Below, in pieces: positions 13,138-25,400 of a DNA stretch of 64,000 nucleotides. Location of the stretch: positions 17,176,440 through 17,240,439 of the forward strand of contig CP136061.1 of NCBI GenBank assembly GCA_032622095.1, given 5' to 3'. How positions within the stretch are numbered: the stretch's first letter is position 1; each line of letters begins with the position of its first letter. Both the position numbers and the translations under genes were made by a program. This DNA is from Siphonodentalium dalli (lineage: Eukaryota; Mollusca; Scaphopoda; Gadilida; Siphonodentaliidae). A model generated the notes under the pieces. That model saw only the letters and a list, made by a program, of their open reading frames with translations. It made no database searches and was not told the DNA's origin.

Positions 13138-13252
13138 ACATTTGGCACTGATACTGACAGAGCAATTAACCACTTCCATCAGCAATAAGTGAAATGTTTG
13201 AGATTCTTGAAGAAATTGTGGATTCAGCATACACAGAATCAATGCAACTTAA
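13138..13252 (+). repeat. Diverged direct repeat, copy 1 (ATTCTTGAAGAAATTGTGGA)
   Basis: A motif around 13193-13252 recurs at 14046-14105 and, more degenerately, near 14383-14430. Copies 1 and 2 read MFEILEEIVDSAYTES and MLEIFEEIADSAYTEP in the same frame. Copy 1 is interrupted by the MITE at 13249. Confidence 0.55.
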
Positions 13253-13504
13253 ACCCTTAACTGACGGAAGCTGCGCTGGTGCGACATTAAAGATCCTGTG
13301 CCAGTGCATTCTCTTATATATGCAAGTTTCCCATAGGGAACCTGGTGTATATATAAGAGAATGCACTGGCTTATAAGGACAAGGTAAATATTGTTAGGCC
13401 AGTGTATTCTCTTATATATGTGATTCTCCCGCATATATAAGAGAATGAATTGGCAGAGGGTTTTTCACAAAATTTCAGGAAGCTCCAGTCATGGAAGGGT
13501 TTAA
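13249..13504 (+). mobile_element. TTAA-type MITE (GACGGAAGCTGC ends)
   Basis: Two full hairpin modules. The right end, AGCTCCAGTCATGGAAGGG, is followed by TTTAA. It interrupts the 13138 repeat. Confidence 0.75.
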
Positions 13505-13605
13505 AGTGCCTCCCCATCTTCACATTAAATTGACAGCATTTGGTATTCTTGTCTACATCTGCATCATTTTAGACCTAAAAATGATATAGCGGATAACTTA
13601 AAAGT

Positions 13606-13803
13606 TACAGTAATGCCCTAAATAATTGACTCCTTAACCACATCAGAATTATGGGTAATTTTTCAGGATTTAGTCGGAAATATGGCTTGTTCCCATTCAT
13701 CGGAAAGCTCTCACTGAGAGCTTTCCGATGAATGGCAACAAGCCATATTTCCAACCATAATTCTGCTGTGGTTAAGGAGTCGATTATGTAGGGCATTACT
13801 GTA
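13606..13803. mobile_element. TA-flanked foldback MITE, CAGTAATGCCC family
   Basis: Complete palindrome flanked by TA. The right tip GGGCATTACTGTA is also the start of the tandem repeat that follows. Confidence 0.82.
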
Positions 13804-13935
13804 TGCCTAAATTAACACAATGATTAATAGTGGGTGGGCATTACTGTATGCCTAAATTAACACAATGATTAATAGTGGGTGGGCATTACTGTATGCCTAA
13901 ATTAACACAATGATTAATAGTGGGTGGGCATTATT
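13791..13935 (+). repeat. 45-bp minisatellite, about three copies, starting inside a MITE tip
   Basis: The unit is GGGCATTACTGTATGCCTAA + ATTAACACAATGATTAATAG + TGGGT. Its first 13 bases are the terminus of the preceding MITE, so the tandem duplication arose across the transposon/host junction. Confidence 0.85.
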
Positions 13936-13995
13936 GAAAGGTTGAATACAAATGACTGTCGAGTAGAAGCCTGATATGATGAACTCTTTAATTTC

Positions 13996-14130
13996 TTTGG
14001 CAAAAATACTGACGAGTAATTAAACTCTTCAATCAGCAATCAATAAAATGCTTGAGATTTTTGAAGAAATAGCCGATTCAGCATACACAGAGCCAAGCCA
14101 ACTTGCGCATTCCGAAGTGCCTCACGTAAA
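13996..14130 (+). repeat. Diverged direct repeat, copy 2
   Basis: Uninterrupted counterpart of 13138-13252, continuing into GAAGTGCCTCACG, which in copy 1 lies beyond the MITE (13504-13516). The duplication therefore predates that insertion. Confidence 0.55.
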
Positions 14131-14689
14131 ATCGATGCAACACAGCTTATCTATAATCTGCTACCACTGCACAGTATCCTTATAATGGTGCACCCTGCAA
14201 TAAGGATCAGATTAATTAATCCGTTAATATCTTGGGAGATTATATTAATTAATTAATCTTCTAATCTCTTCGAGATCAATATCGGCAATCGTTGATTTGA
14301 TTAATCTTCCAGATACCTAGAAATATTTTAAGTATTTGATCTGTTATACTGCCACCAGTCATTTAAGGTGTGGCAACTTGTTAGAGATTCTTGACCAGGA
14401 ATTTGCTGATTCTGTAAAAGATTGAATTTAACTTGGTGAGGCATGAATCAAATTGGTTCAACATTGCCTTTAAAACTACAACTACCCAATGTATAAGCTG
14501 ATTGCATCACTCTAGAATAATGATGATACCACAAAAATAATGTGATTAAAAATAAAATCTGCTCAATTATGAGATGAGTACTTACCACTGTAACCACCCC
14601 TGCATGTTGCTTCATGGTAATAAATGCTATTGTTACCCAATAGTAGAGTTTTACTTCGTAAATCATTGGGATTTAGAATTAACTGGTTA

Positions 14690-16050
14690 ACCCCAAATTC
14701 GCGTTCGTAACGCCACAACAAACTGTTGCCCGCCCTTAATGAACTGTTGCCCGGTTTGCAATCACGGTCAGCTTTCGTGACGTCACGAGTGAATGCAGTC
14801 TGAGTAAACTCATACCTAAATATTCATTACAACATTGAATATTAGGTCTGACGGATAACATCGCTATCTCATTTCCAAGTCCTCGGGATTCCGTAATCTG
14901 ATTGATTGCGTAAATTATTTTCCGTCCAATGAAACCGTATGGGTTAATAAACAAGTGTCAGTGGGCGGAGACTCCCATACTGTCACCTCTAAATATAGTA
15001 ACAGATCGGAATTTCGAGGCTTGCAAATACAACAGAGACAGAAAAAATAGCTTCGAAATTATATATTCGGTACGATTCCGATTAATTTGAAGGATGTGCT
15101 GGACCTGATAGATAGGCCTGCGTATGGTACCAACTTGGCCTCCCATAAATATAAATAGAACTCTACTCATGTCCGCGTATTTGATTTACTTTATTGTAAC
15201 ATGGTTTGCAAATCAAATTATTTGCCGTAAAAAAGTCATCTGAAAGTCAAACACCGAGGAAATGACTTAATTTTATGCTTTTAAATAGTTCTAAAGCATA
15301 ATTTTTGATGACGACCTTATTTTTTGCTCTCGGATGCAGCTTTCCCGTTGATGCAGCGAGTTCATCTCCCGAAAAAGAATAGTCGCACACACGACAAATA
15401 TTATCTTCTGTAAGTTTATGTCGCGACACAGGCCTTCTGTGGGTTGATGAGTCGGCGAAGCACAACAAATAACACATGGGGACACCTGTCAATCATCGAT
15501 GTATTTTTAAAAATCCGTGACGTCATTTTGGGGAAGCTCTTCGCTGAATAGAAATGGTTTTGGATACATTAGCTCCAGACTCTATATTTCAAATATAGAG
15601 TCGACGTTCACCCAGACTGGAGTGAATGTTGTCCGACCCGAGCGAACTGTTGACTGGCTCCAAGCGAACTGTTGACTGGCCCGAACGAACTGTTACATGG
15701 TTTGCAATTTCCGTGACGTTTCGGCTATTTCCGGTTTCGTTTTTTAATTATACCGGATTTCCGCATTGTCACTGTCACTATTAAAGAGTGTGATTAATTA
15801 GCAATGACTTGATTATATACAAGTAAATGTATTGGGTAACAAAGCAATTATTTCATGTGTCTTTTGGGAACAGGCAAAATTGTTGTCCCTCTGTATCAGG
15901 AATGACTATCGAACTGTTGCCCTCGGCCTTCGGCCTTGGGCAACAGTTCGATAGTCATTCCTGATACATCAGGACAACAATTTTGACTGTTCCCAAAAGA
16001 CACATGAAATAAATGCTACAGCAATGCATTTTGTTTACTAACAAATCAGA
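14690..16050. other. Less AT-rich block with TGACGTCA-type sites, GAACTGTTG repeats and a foldback
   Basis: GAACTGTTG-type words recur at 14720-14760 and 15640-15695. CRE-like GTGACGTCA occurs at about 14778 and 15517, with GTGACGTTT at 15714. A strong foldback lies at about 15850-16010 (CAGGAATGACTATCGAACTG / CAGTTCGATAGTCATTCCTG). Direct repeats of TGGTTTGCAA occur at 15200 and 15698. It could be an old transposon cluster or a nested promoter/first exon on the minus strand. Confidence 0.4.
15247..15492 (-). CDS. Possible exon or transposon-gene remnant with a CxxC motif
   Basis: A minus-strand ORF of 81 codons contains NICRVCDYSFSGDELAAS, then a Lys/Leu-rich end (NYALELFKSIKLSHFLGV). A single CxxC followed by a basic helix recalls N-terminal zinc-binding segments seen in many invertebrate transposon-derived or zinc-finger proteins, but I cannot name a family. 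No downstream partner exon was identified, and overlapping frames are also open. It is low-confidence. Confidence 0.2.
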   Translation of the reverse strand: MTGVPMCYLLCFADSSTHRRPVSRHKLTEDNICRVCDYSFSGDELAASTGKLHPRAKNKVVIKNYALELFKSIKLSHFLGV

Positions 16051-16407
16051 GTGGCTGTGAAATTGAAGCAACAGTTCCCCCCACCCGTGTTCTTTGTTAT
16101 TATGGTCTTGTTGTAATAAGGAATGGAAGTTACTATCTTTAGTAGAGCTATTGTACTTTGTAGTTGATGCTGATTTATTTTTAGTATAGTTTGGCGAAGT
16201 CGGTTCGCAGGCTAGCGGGATGATAACTTGAACAAATATCAACTTATTTTATTCGGCATATGAGACTTGCTCAACATTGTCTTGATCGAGTTAAAAAAAC
16301 GGCCATATATGCATATTTTGACAGAATTACAGTCCTTAATTAGTTCATATATAAAGCCAGTTATAATTAATTAATGCATTTTCAATCCATGCCTTTGTTT
16401 GACATAG

Positions 16408-16583
16408 CTACCTCAAGTCTACCCCACATCTATGAAACAATTTTACCTCAAGTCTACCCCACATCTATGAAACAATTCTACCTCAAGTCTACCCCACATC
16501 TATGAAACAATTCTACCTCAAGTCTACCCTACATCTATGAAACAATTCTACCTCAAGTCTACCCCACATCTATGAAACAATTC
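16408..16583 (+). repeat. 35-bp minisatellite, five copies
   Basis: The unit is CTACCTCAAGTCTACCCCAC + ATCTATGAAACAATT, nearly identical in all copies. Confidence 0.92.
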
Positions 16584-16886
16584 TTGTTTTCTGCTAAATA
16601 ACTGAAGTGATCTTATTTTCATTTAAAAAATCACAGAAAAATATTTTGATTCTAAACATCTGGGCACTTGTAAGTTTTTATGTATTTTTTCCCCCAAGTT
16701 GTTGAAGTTGTGGCACATGGTCTGTTCTTTGAATTAAGTAGCTTCTCCAGGCAAAGCTCAGTATAAGTGCAGTATAAGCCCCTTGAAATCATTATTTCAA
16801 GACTGAGGACATTTGTATATTAGATGTAAAAATACATTCTGAGTCTTGTGATATTATTATTGAATGCACATAGTGTATTGAACAAG

Positions 16887-17262
16887 TCTGGAAATAGTGT
16901 GTCTGTCATTTGCAGAATGAGGTCCCCAGAGGGTGAATTTAGTGATGCTATCAAGCACAGTGGGCTAGTGTCACCAAATTCACCCTCTGGGAACCTCATT
17001 CTGATGAGGCATCAACTGCTATGGCAGACCTAGGATCAGATTGAATTTCCCCAGTTGAAGTTGATGATGGTCGCCCATTATACACCTTGATTATGGATTT
17101 TATCTTCTGCAAATTAGGGGATATAGAAACTTCCCAGAAGGGAAAAAGTTACTAAAAAACAATGTTAATTTGAGACTATAGATACTTCCCAGAAGATCAG
17201 GCCTAAGCAGAATGAGGTCCCAGACAGTGAATTTAGTGATGATAGCCCACTGTGAGGGGTAA
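16887..17262. mobile_element. Composite foldback MITE, CAAGCCTTGAAATAG family
   Basis: Long form of the family: one palindromic half (16890-17003), about 200 bp of unique centre (GATCAGATTGAA… TTAATTTGAGACTATAG) and a second, truncated half from 17208. The right tip is lost. Confidence 0.75.
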
Positions 17263-17291
17263 TGTCTCTAAAAACTCTTTATATACATGTA

Positions 17292-17543
17292 TTAACCCTT
17301 TCATTACGGGAGATGTGCTGGGGCAGCATGAAAGACCCTGTGCCAGTGCATCCTCTTATGTATGCAAGTCTCCCATAGCACACTATAGCTTACAAGGTCA
17401 AGGTAAATTTTGTTAGTCCAATGTATTCTCTTATATATGCAAGGCTCCCTATGGGACAGTATGGGAGACTCAAATATATAAGAGAATGCATTGGCACAGG
17501 GTTTTCACAAAATTTTGGGAAGCTCCAGTCACAGAAGGGTTAA
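17292..17543 (+). mobile_element. TTAA-type MITE (CATTACGGGAG ends)
   Basis: TTAACCCTTTCATTACGGGA at the left, GTCACAGAAGGGTTAA at the right, two hairpin modules between. Confidence 0.82.
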
Positions 17544-17796
17544 AGGGACAATTATTAGAATTTTTGTCTGTCAAAAATTAAATTAAAATCTTCCTCTTTT
17601 GAAAATCAATATCGATATCAAAACCTCCTAATAACTAATTATTTCTTGTTATAGAAAGCCTACATATGGTGGGTTTATGTCCATGGTTTCAAATAGCAAG
17701 CCAGCAGATGGTGGTTTTATGTTCATCATTTCAAATAGAAAGTCTACAGTTTATGTTATGGTGTCAAATCAGACAGGGCATATTTAAACCTGGTGT

Positions 17797-18140
17797 ATCT
17801 TATAAATTGGTGTATCTTATAAATTGGTGTATATTGGTGTATCTTATAAATTGGTGTATCTTATAAATTGGTGTATCTTATAGATTGGTGTACATGTATC
17901 TTGGTGTATCTTATAAATTGGTGTATCTTGTAAATTGATGTATATTGGTGTATCTTGTAAATTGGGGTATATGGGTGTATCTTGTATCTTGTATATTGAT
18001 GTATCTCGGAACAAACATTTTAATTGTACTTGTATATCTTGGTGTATCTTGTAAATTGGGGTATATTGGTGTATCTTGTATCTTGTAAATTGGTGTATCT
18101 CTGAACAAACATTTTAATTGTACTTGTATATCGTGTATCT
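17797..18140 (+). repeat. Imperfect minisatellite (GGTGTATCTTATAAATT)
   Basis: 17-bp core units, then larger units including ACAAACATTTTAATTGTACT twice (18003 and 18106). ORFs in this stretch on either strand reflect the repeat only. Confidence 0.85.
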
Positions 18141-18983
18141 CAGATGAAAGTCCACTCTTGTCATGCTATTATTTAGTTCCTTTGTTGGAGGAAGTCTGGA
18201 TATATATTTTTCTGTGGAGAGTAATACTTTTCTTTTATTGCACTTTATTTGAAGTGTGTTGTATAGTGGGGCTGATTGAGTGGAGCTTATTAATTAGTTT
18301 CTCGCTTTTCACTGAGGAAGTACACATATTGATATCATGAGAGGACAATTTACTGCCACATTTAGATTGCTGCCAGATAGAGCTCTTACATCTGAGCTGT
18401 AACTTTGAGATGTTTTATGGAGACCATGTGGTTGATGTGTGAGACCATGTGACATTAGTTACTTCTACTTCTCAAATTAACCACTACCCTCTGAGGAATA
18501 CTGAGAGATGTATAGAAATATTTTTCCCCATCGTTTATACATATAAAAATGGGATCAGCATTCACATATCATGGGGACCAACACAGAGTCTGACAGAGAT
18601 ACCCTCAAATTCAATCGGGATAATAATTTCTTCACACCTTTGATCCATAACCTTATGTACATGTATGACCACAGGGAATCGACCAATCAACAATTGCCTC
18701 ACATACCAGTGTATAAAAGGCAGGTCCTATCCACAACTCACCATACAGCATACAAGCTTCCTAATGGAGATTGCACTCCATTAATTTTCTGATAGATACA
18801 CTCTCACTGAGATCTGGCTACACACATGTCCCTCACAACACCACAACCAGTGGAAAATCTACCACTCCAAATTTAAATTTTAGCACCCTTTCAATTAAAA
18901 ATTGCGGTTACAGACAGACACGTGCGAAACATCCGTTTTGTGGGAAAGGACTGAATTTTTTTTCCTTTTTAATACTCAACCTA
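18141..18983. other. Unique intronic sequence, no supported gene
   Basis: Several short forward ORFs (18158-18989) overlap each other in different frames without splice context or family resemblance. I see nothing else. Confidence 0.5.
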
Positions 18984-19185
18984 CAGTAATACCCTAAATA
19001 ATCGACACCTTAACCACAGCAGAATTATGGGTAGGTGTAAGCAGAATGAGGTCCCCAGAGGGTGAATTTGGTGATACTAACCCGCTATGCGGGGTAGCAT
19101 CACTAAATTCACCCTCTGGGGACCTCATTCTGCAAATGACAGACACACTATTTCAAGGCTTGTTGCCATTCATCGGAAAGCTCAC
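18984..19185. mobile_element. CAGTAATGCCC-family MITE fragment interrupted by a CAAGCCTTG-family foldback
   Basis: ACAGTAATACCCTAAATAAT to ATTATGGGTA (18984-19033) is the left part of the mariner-like MITE; GCTTGTTGCCATTCATCGGA (19157-19183) is a later part of the same arm. Between them lies a foldback with GAATGAGGTCCCCAGAGGG arms (19024-19163). Its right edge is about 50 bases from the 19213 exon. Confidence 0.75.
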
Positions 19186-19212
19186 AATGAATTTATTGTA
19201 ATTTCTCTGCAG

Positions 19213-19455
19213 AATTTCTACAAAAACAACTTTAATCAGGAGGAGATGTACATCCGCTACATCAACAAACTACATGACCTTCACCTCGAGGCTAACAACT
19301 ACATCGAGGCCGGACTGACGCTGCAGCAGTATGCAAAGCGACTCGAGTGGAAGGATTCGATGCTTGAGGAGGAACTACGTTATCCGGTTCAGAAGCAATG
19401 GGAGCGAAAAGAAATGCTATATAAGGAGATAATAGAGTGCTTCGATAAGGGAAAG
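19213..19455 (+). CDS. DOCK gene exon, DHR-2 lobe A (NFYK…CFDKGK)
   Basis: Exon of 81 codons after TTTCTCTGCAG. It encodes a stretch highly typical of DOCK DHR-2 lobe A: NFYK, then EEMYIRYINKLHDLHLE, a helical EAGLTLQQYAKRLEW segment, and a charged end LYKEIIECFDKGK (DOCK1 has EIIHYFDKGK at this place). In the family GK is followed directly by (A/S/M)WE, and the exon at 28484 starts AWEYG. The conserved protein therefore needs splicing at AAG|GTAGAT, 19455|19456. The donor is weak at +4 and +5. The open frame continues past this donor for another 140 repeat units (separate entry), and its upstream extension to 19087 is only transposon sequence. The acceptor lies about 50 bases from the edge of a foldback element, so the branch point may sit in transposon-derived DNA. 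Confidence 0.93.
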
Positions 19456-22400
19456 GTAGATATTAATTATAAGGATATTATAGAGTGCTTTGATAAGGGG
19501 AAGGTAGATATTATTTATAAGGATATAATAGAGTGCTTCAATAAGGGGAAGGTAGATATTATTTATAAGGATATTATAGAGTGCTTTGATAAGGGGAAGG
19601 TAGATATTATTTATAAGGATATTATAGAGTGCTTTGATAAGGGGAAGGTAGATATTATATATAAGGAGATTATAGAGTGCTTTGATAAGGGGAAGGTAGA
19701 TATTATTTATAAGGATATTATAGAGTGCTTCGATAAGGGGAAGGTAGATATTATTTATAAGGATATTATAGAGTGCTTTGATAAGGGGAAGGTAGATATT
19801 ATATATAAGGATATTATAGAGTGCTTCGATAAGGGGAAGGTAGATATTATTTATAAGGATATTATAGAGTGCTTCGATAAGGGGAAGGTAGATATTATTT
19901 ATAAGGATATTATAGAGTGCTTTGATAAGGGGAAGGTAGATATTAATTATAAGGATATTATAGAGTGCTTTGATAAGGGGAAGGTAGATATTAATTATAA
20001 GGATATTATAGAGTGCTTTGATAAGGGGAAGGTAGATATTATTTATAAGGATATAATAGAGTGCTTCAATAAGGGGAAGGTAGATATTATTTATAAGGAT
20101 ATTATAGAGTGCTTTGATAAGGGGAAGGTAGATATTATTTATAAGGATATTATAGAGTGCTTTGATAAGGGGAAGGTAGATATTATATATAAGGATATTA
20201 TAGAGTGCTTCGATAAGGGGAAGGTAGATATTATTTATAAGGATATTATAGAGTGCTTCGATAAGGGGAAGGTAGATATTATTTATAAGGATATTATAGA
20301 GTGCTTTGATAAGGGGAAGGTAGATATTAATTATAAGGATATAATAGAGTGCTTCAATAAGGGGAAGGTAGATATTATTTATAAGGATATTATAGAGTGC
20401 TTTGATAAGGGGAAGGTAGATATTATTTATAAGGATATTATAGAGTGCTTCAATAAGGGGAAGGTAGATATTAATTATAAGGATATAATAGAGTGCTTCA
20501 ATAAGGGGAAGGTAGATATTATTTATAAGGATATTATAGAGTGCTTTGATAAGGGGAAGGTAGATATTATTTATAAGGATATTATAGAGTGCTTTGATAA
20601 GGGGAAGGTAGATATTATTTATAAGGATATTATAGAGTGCTTTGATAAGGGGAAGGTAGATATTATATATAAGGATATTATAGAGTGCTTCGATAAGGGG
20701 AAGGTAGATATTATTTATAAGGATATTATAGAGTGCTTCGATAAGGGGAAGGTAGATATTATTTATAAGGATATTATAGAGTGCTTTGATAAGGGGAAGG
20801 TAGATATTAATTATAAGGAGATTATAGAGTGCTTTGATAAGGGGAAGGTAGATATTAATTATAAGGATATTATAGAGTGCTTTGATAAGGGGAAGGTAGA
20901 TATTATTTATAAGGAGATTATAGAGTGCTTCGATAAGGGGAAGGTAGATATTAATTATAAGGATATTATAGAGTGCTTTGATAAGGGGAAGGTAGATATT
21001 AATTATAAGGATATTATAGAGTGCTTTGATAAGGGGAAGGTAGATATTATTTATAAGGAGATTATAGAGTGCTTTGATAAGGGGAAGGTAGATATTATTT
21101 ATAATGAGATTATAGAGTGCTTTGATAAGGGGAAGGTAGATATTAATTATAAGGAGATTATAGAGTGCTTTGATAAGGGAAAGGTAGATATTAATTATAA
21201 GGATATTATAGAGTGCTTTGATAAGGGGAAGGTAGATATTAATTATAAGGAGATAATAGAGTGCTTTGATAAGGGGAAGGTAGATATTATTTATAAGGAT
21301 ATTATAGAGTGCTTCGATAAGGGGAAGGTAGATATTATTTATAATGATATTATAGAGTGCTTTGATAAGGGGAAGGTATTTATTATTTATAAGGAGAATA
21401 TAGAGTGCTTTGATAAGGGGAAGGTAGATATTATTTATAAGGAGATTATAGAGTGCTTCGATAAGGGGAAGGTAGATATTATTTATAAGGATATTATAGA
21501 GTGCTTCGATAAGGGGAAGGTAGATATTATTTATAAGGAGATAATAGAGTGCTTTGATAAGGGGAAGGTAGATATTATTTATAAGGATATTATAGAGTGC
21601 TTTGATAAGGGGAAGGTAGATATTATATATAAGGATATTATAGAGTGCTTTGATAAGGGGAAGGTAGATATTATTTATAAGGATATTATAGAGTGCTTCG
21701 ATAAGGGGAAGGTAGATATTATTTATAAGGATATTATAGAGTGCTTTGATAAGGGGAAGGTAGATATTATTTATAAGGAGATTATAGAGTGCTTTGATAA
21801 GGGGAAGGTAGATATTATATATAAGGATATTATAGAGTGCTTTGATAAGGGGAAGGTAGATATTATATATAAGGATATTATAGAGTGCTTTGATAAGGGG
21901 AAGGTAGATATTATTTATAAGGAGATTATAGAGTGCTTTGATAAGGGGAAGGTAGATATTATTTATAAGGAGATTATAGAGTGCTTTGATAAGGGGAAGG
22001 TAGATATTATATATAAGGATATTATAGAGTGCTTTGATAAGGGGAAGGTAGATATTATATATAAGGAGATTATAGAGTGCTTTGATAAGGGGAAGGTAGA
22101 TATTATATATAATGAGATAATAGAGTGCTTTGATAAGGGGAAGGTAGATATTATATATAATGAGATTATAGAGTGCTTTGATAAGGGGAAGGTAGATATT
22201 ATTTATAAGGAGATTATAGAGTGCTTTGATAAGGGGAAGGTAGATATTATTTATAAGGATATTATAGAGTGCTTTTATAAGGGGAAGGTAAATATTATTT
22301 ATAAGGAGAATATAGAGTGCTTTGATAAGGGGAAGGTAGATATTATTTATAAGGATATTATAGAGTGCTTTGATAAGGGGAAGGTAGATATTATTTATAA

Positions 22401-25400
22401 TGAGATTATAGAGTGCCTCGATAAGGGGAAGGTAGATATTATTTATAAGGATATTATAGAGTGCTTTGATAAGGGGAAGGTAGATATTATATATAAGGAT
22501 ATTATAGAGTGCTTCGATAAGGGGAAGGTAGATATTATATATAAGGATATTATAGAGTGCTTTGATAAGGGGAAGGTAGATATTATTTATAAGGATATTA
22601 TAGAGTGCTTCGATAAGGGGAAGGTAGATATTATATATAATGATAATATAGAGTGCTTCGATAAGGGGAAGGTAGATATTATTTATAAGGAGATTATAGA
22701 GTGCTTTGATAAGGGTAAGGTAGATATTATTTATAAGGATATTATAGAGTGCTTTGATAAGGGGAAGGTAGATATTATATATAAGGATATTATAGAGTGC
22801 TTTGATAAGGGGAAGGTAGATATTATATATAAGGATATTATAGAGTGCTTCGATAAGGGGAAGGTAGATATTATTTATAAGGAGATTATAGAGTGCTTTG
22901 ATAAGGGGAAGGTAGATATTATTTATAAGGAGAATATAGAGTGCTTTGATAAGGGGAAGATAGATATTATTTATAAGGAGAATATAGAGTGCTTTGATAA
23001 GGGGAAGATAGATATTATTTATATGGATATTATAGAGTGCTTCGATAAGGGGAAGATAGATATTATTTATAAGGAGAATATAGAGTGCTTCGATAAGGGG
23101 AAGGTAGATATTATTTATAAGGAGATTATAGAGTGCTTTGATAAGGGGAAGGTAGATATTATTTATAAGGATATTATAGAGTGCTTTGATAAGGGGAAGG
23201 TAGATATTATATATAAGGAGATTATAGAGTGCTTTGATAAGGGGAAGGTAGATATTATTTATAAGGATATTATAGAGTGCTTTGATAAGGGGAAGGTAGA
23301 TATTATATATAAGGAGATTATAGAGTGCTTCGATAAGGGGAAGGTAGATATTATTTATAAGGATATTATAGAGTGCTTTGATAAGGGGAAGGTAGATATT
23401 ATTTATAAGGATATTATAGAGTGCTTTGATAAGGGGAAGGTAGATATTATATATAAGGATATTATAGAGTGCTTCGATAAGGGGAAGGTAGATATTATAT
23501 ATAAGGATATTATAGAGTGCTTTGATAAGGGGAAGGTAGATATTATTTATAAGGATATTATAGAGTGCTTCGATAAGGGGAAGGTAGATATTATTTATAA
23601 GGATATTATAGAGTGCTTTGATAAGGGGAAGGTAGATATTATTTATAAGGAGATTATAGAGTGCTTTGATAAGGGGAAGGTTGATATTATTTATAAGGAG
23701 ATTATAGAGTGCTTTGATAAGGGGAAGGTAGATATTATATATAAGGATATTATAGAGTGCTTTGATAAGGGGAAGGTAGATATTATTTATAAGGATATTA
23801 TAGAGTGCTTTGATAAGGGGAAGGTAGATATTATATATAATGATATTATAGAGTGCTTTGATAAGGGGAAGTTAGATATTATTTATAAGGAGAATATAGA
23901 GTGCTTTGATAAGGGGAAGGTAGATATTATATATAAGGATATTATAGAGTGCTTTGATAAGGGGAAGGTAGATATTATATATAAGGATATTATAGAGTGC
24001 TTTGATAAGGGGAAGTTAGATATTATTTATAAGGAGAATATAGAGTGCTTTGATAAGGGGAAGGTAGATATTATTTATAAGGAGAATATAGAGTGCTTTG
24101 ATAAGGGGAAGGTAGATATTATTTATAAGGATATTATAGAGTGCTTTGATAAGGGGAAGGTAGATATTATATATAAGGATATTATAGAGTGCTTTGATAA
24201 GGGGAAGGTAGATATTATTTATAAGGAGATTATAGAGTGCTTCGATAAGGGGAAGGTAGATATTATTTATAATGAGATTATAGAGTGCTTTGATAAGGGG
24301 AAGGTAGATATTATATATAAGGATATTATAGAGTGCTTCGATAAGGGGAAGGTAGATATTATTTATAAGGATATTATAGAGTGCTTTGATAAGGGGGAGG
24401 TAGATATTATATATAATGAGATTATAGAGTGCTTTGATAAGGGGAAGGTAGATATTATTTATAAGGATATTATAGAGTGCTTCGATAAGGGGAAGGTAGA
24501 TATTATTTATAAGGATATTATAGAGTGCTTTGATAAGGGGAAGGTAGATATTATATATAAGGATATTATAGAGTGCTTTGATAAGGGAAAGGTAGATATT
24601 ATTTATAAGGAGATTATAGAGTGCTTTGATAAGGGGAAGGTAGATATTATTTATAAGGATATTATAGAGTGCTTCGATAAGGGGAAGGTAGATATTATTT
24701 ATAAGGAGAATATAGAGTGCTTCGATAAGGGGAAGGTAGATATTATATATAATGAGATTATAGAGTGCTTTGATAAGGGGAAGGTAGATATTATTTATAA
24801 GGATATTATAGAGTGCTTTGATAAGGGGAAGGTAGATATTATTTATAAGGATATTATAGAGTGCTTTGATAAGGGGAAGGTAGATATTATATATAATGAG
24901 ATTATAGAGTGCTTCGATAAGGGGAAGGTAGATATTATTTATAATGAGATTATAGAGTGCTTTGATAAGGGGAAGGTAGATATTATTTATAATGATATTA
25001 TAGAGTGCTTTGATAAGGGGAAAGTAGATATTATTTATAATGAGATTATAGAGTGCTTTGATAAGGGGAAGGTAGATATTATATATAATGAGATTATAGA
25101 GTGCTTTGATAAGGGGAAGGTAGATATTATTTATAAGGATATTATAGAGTGCTTTGATAAGGGGAAGGTAGATATTATTTATAAGGAGATTATAGAGTGC
25201 TTTGATAAGGGGAAGGTAGATATTATTTATAATGATATTATAGAGTGCTTTGATAAGGGGAAGGTAGATATTATTTATAATGAGATTATAGAGTGCTTTG
25301 ATAAGGGGAAGGTAGATATTATATATAATGATATTATAGAGTGCTTCGATAAGGGGAAGGTAGATATTATTTATAAGGATATTATAGAGTGCTTTGATAA

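Noticed and set aside
16848-17033. Short ORFs with the phrase 'MRSPEGEFSDA…LASPNSPSGDLIL'
   Set aside because: Translations of the CAAGCCTTG foldback family; repeated about a dozen times with no other context.
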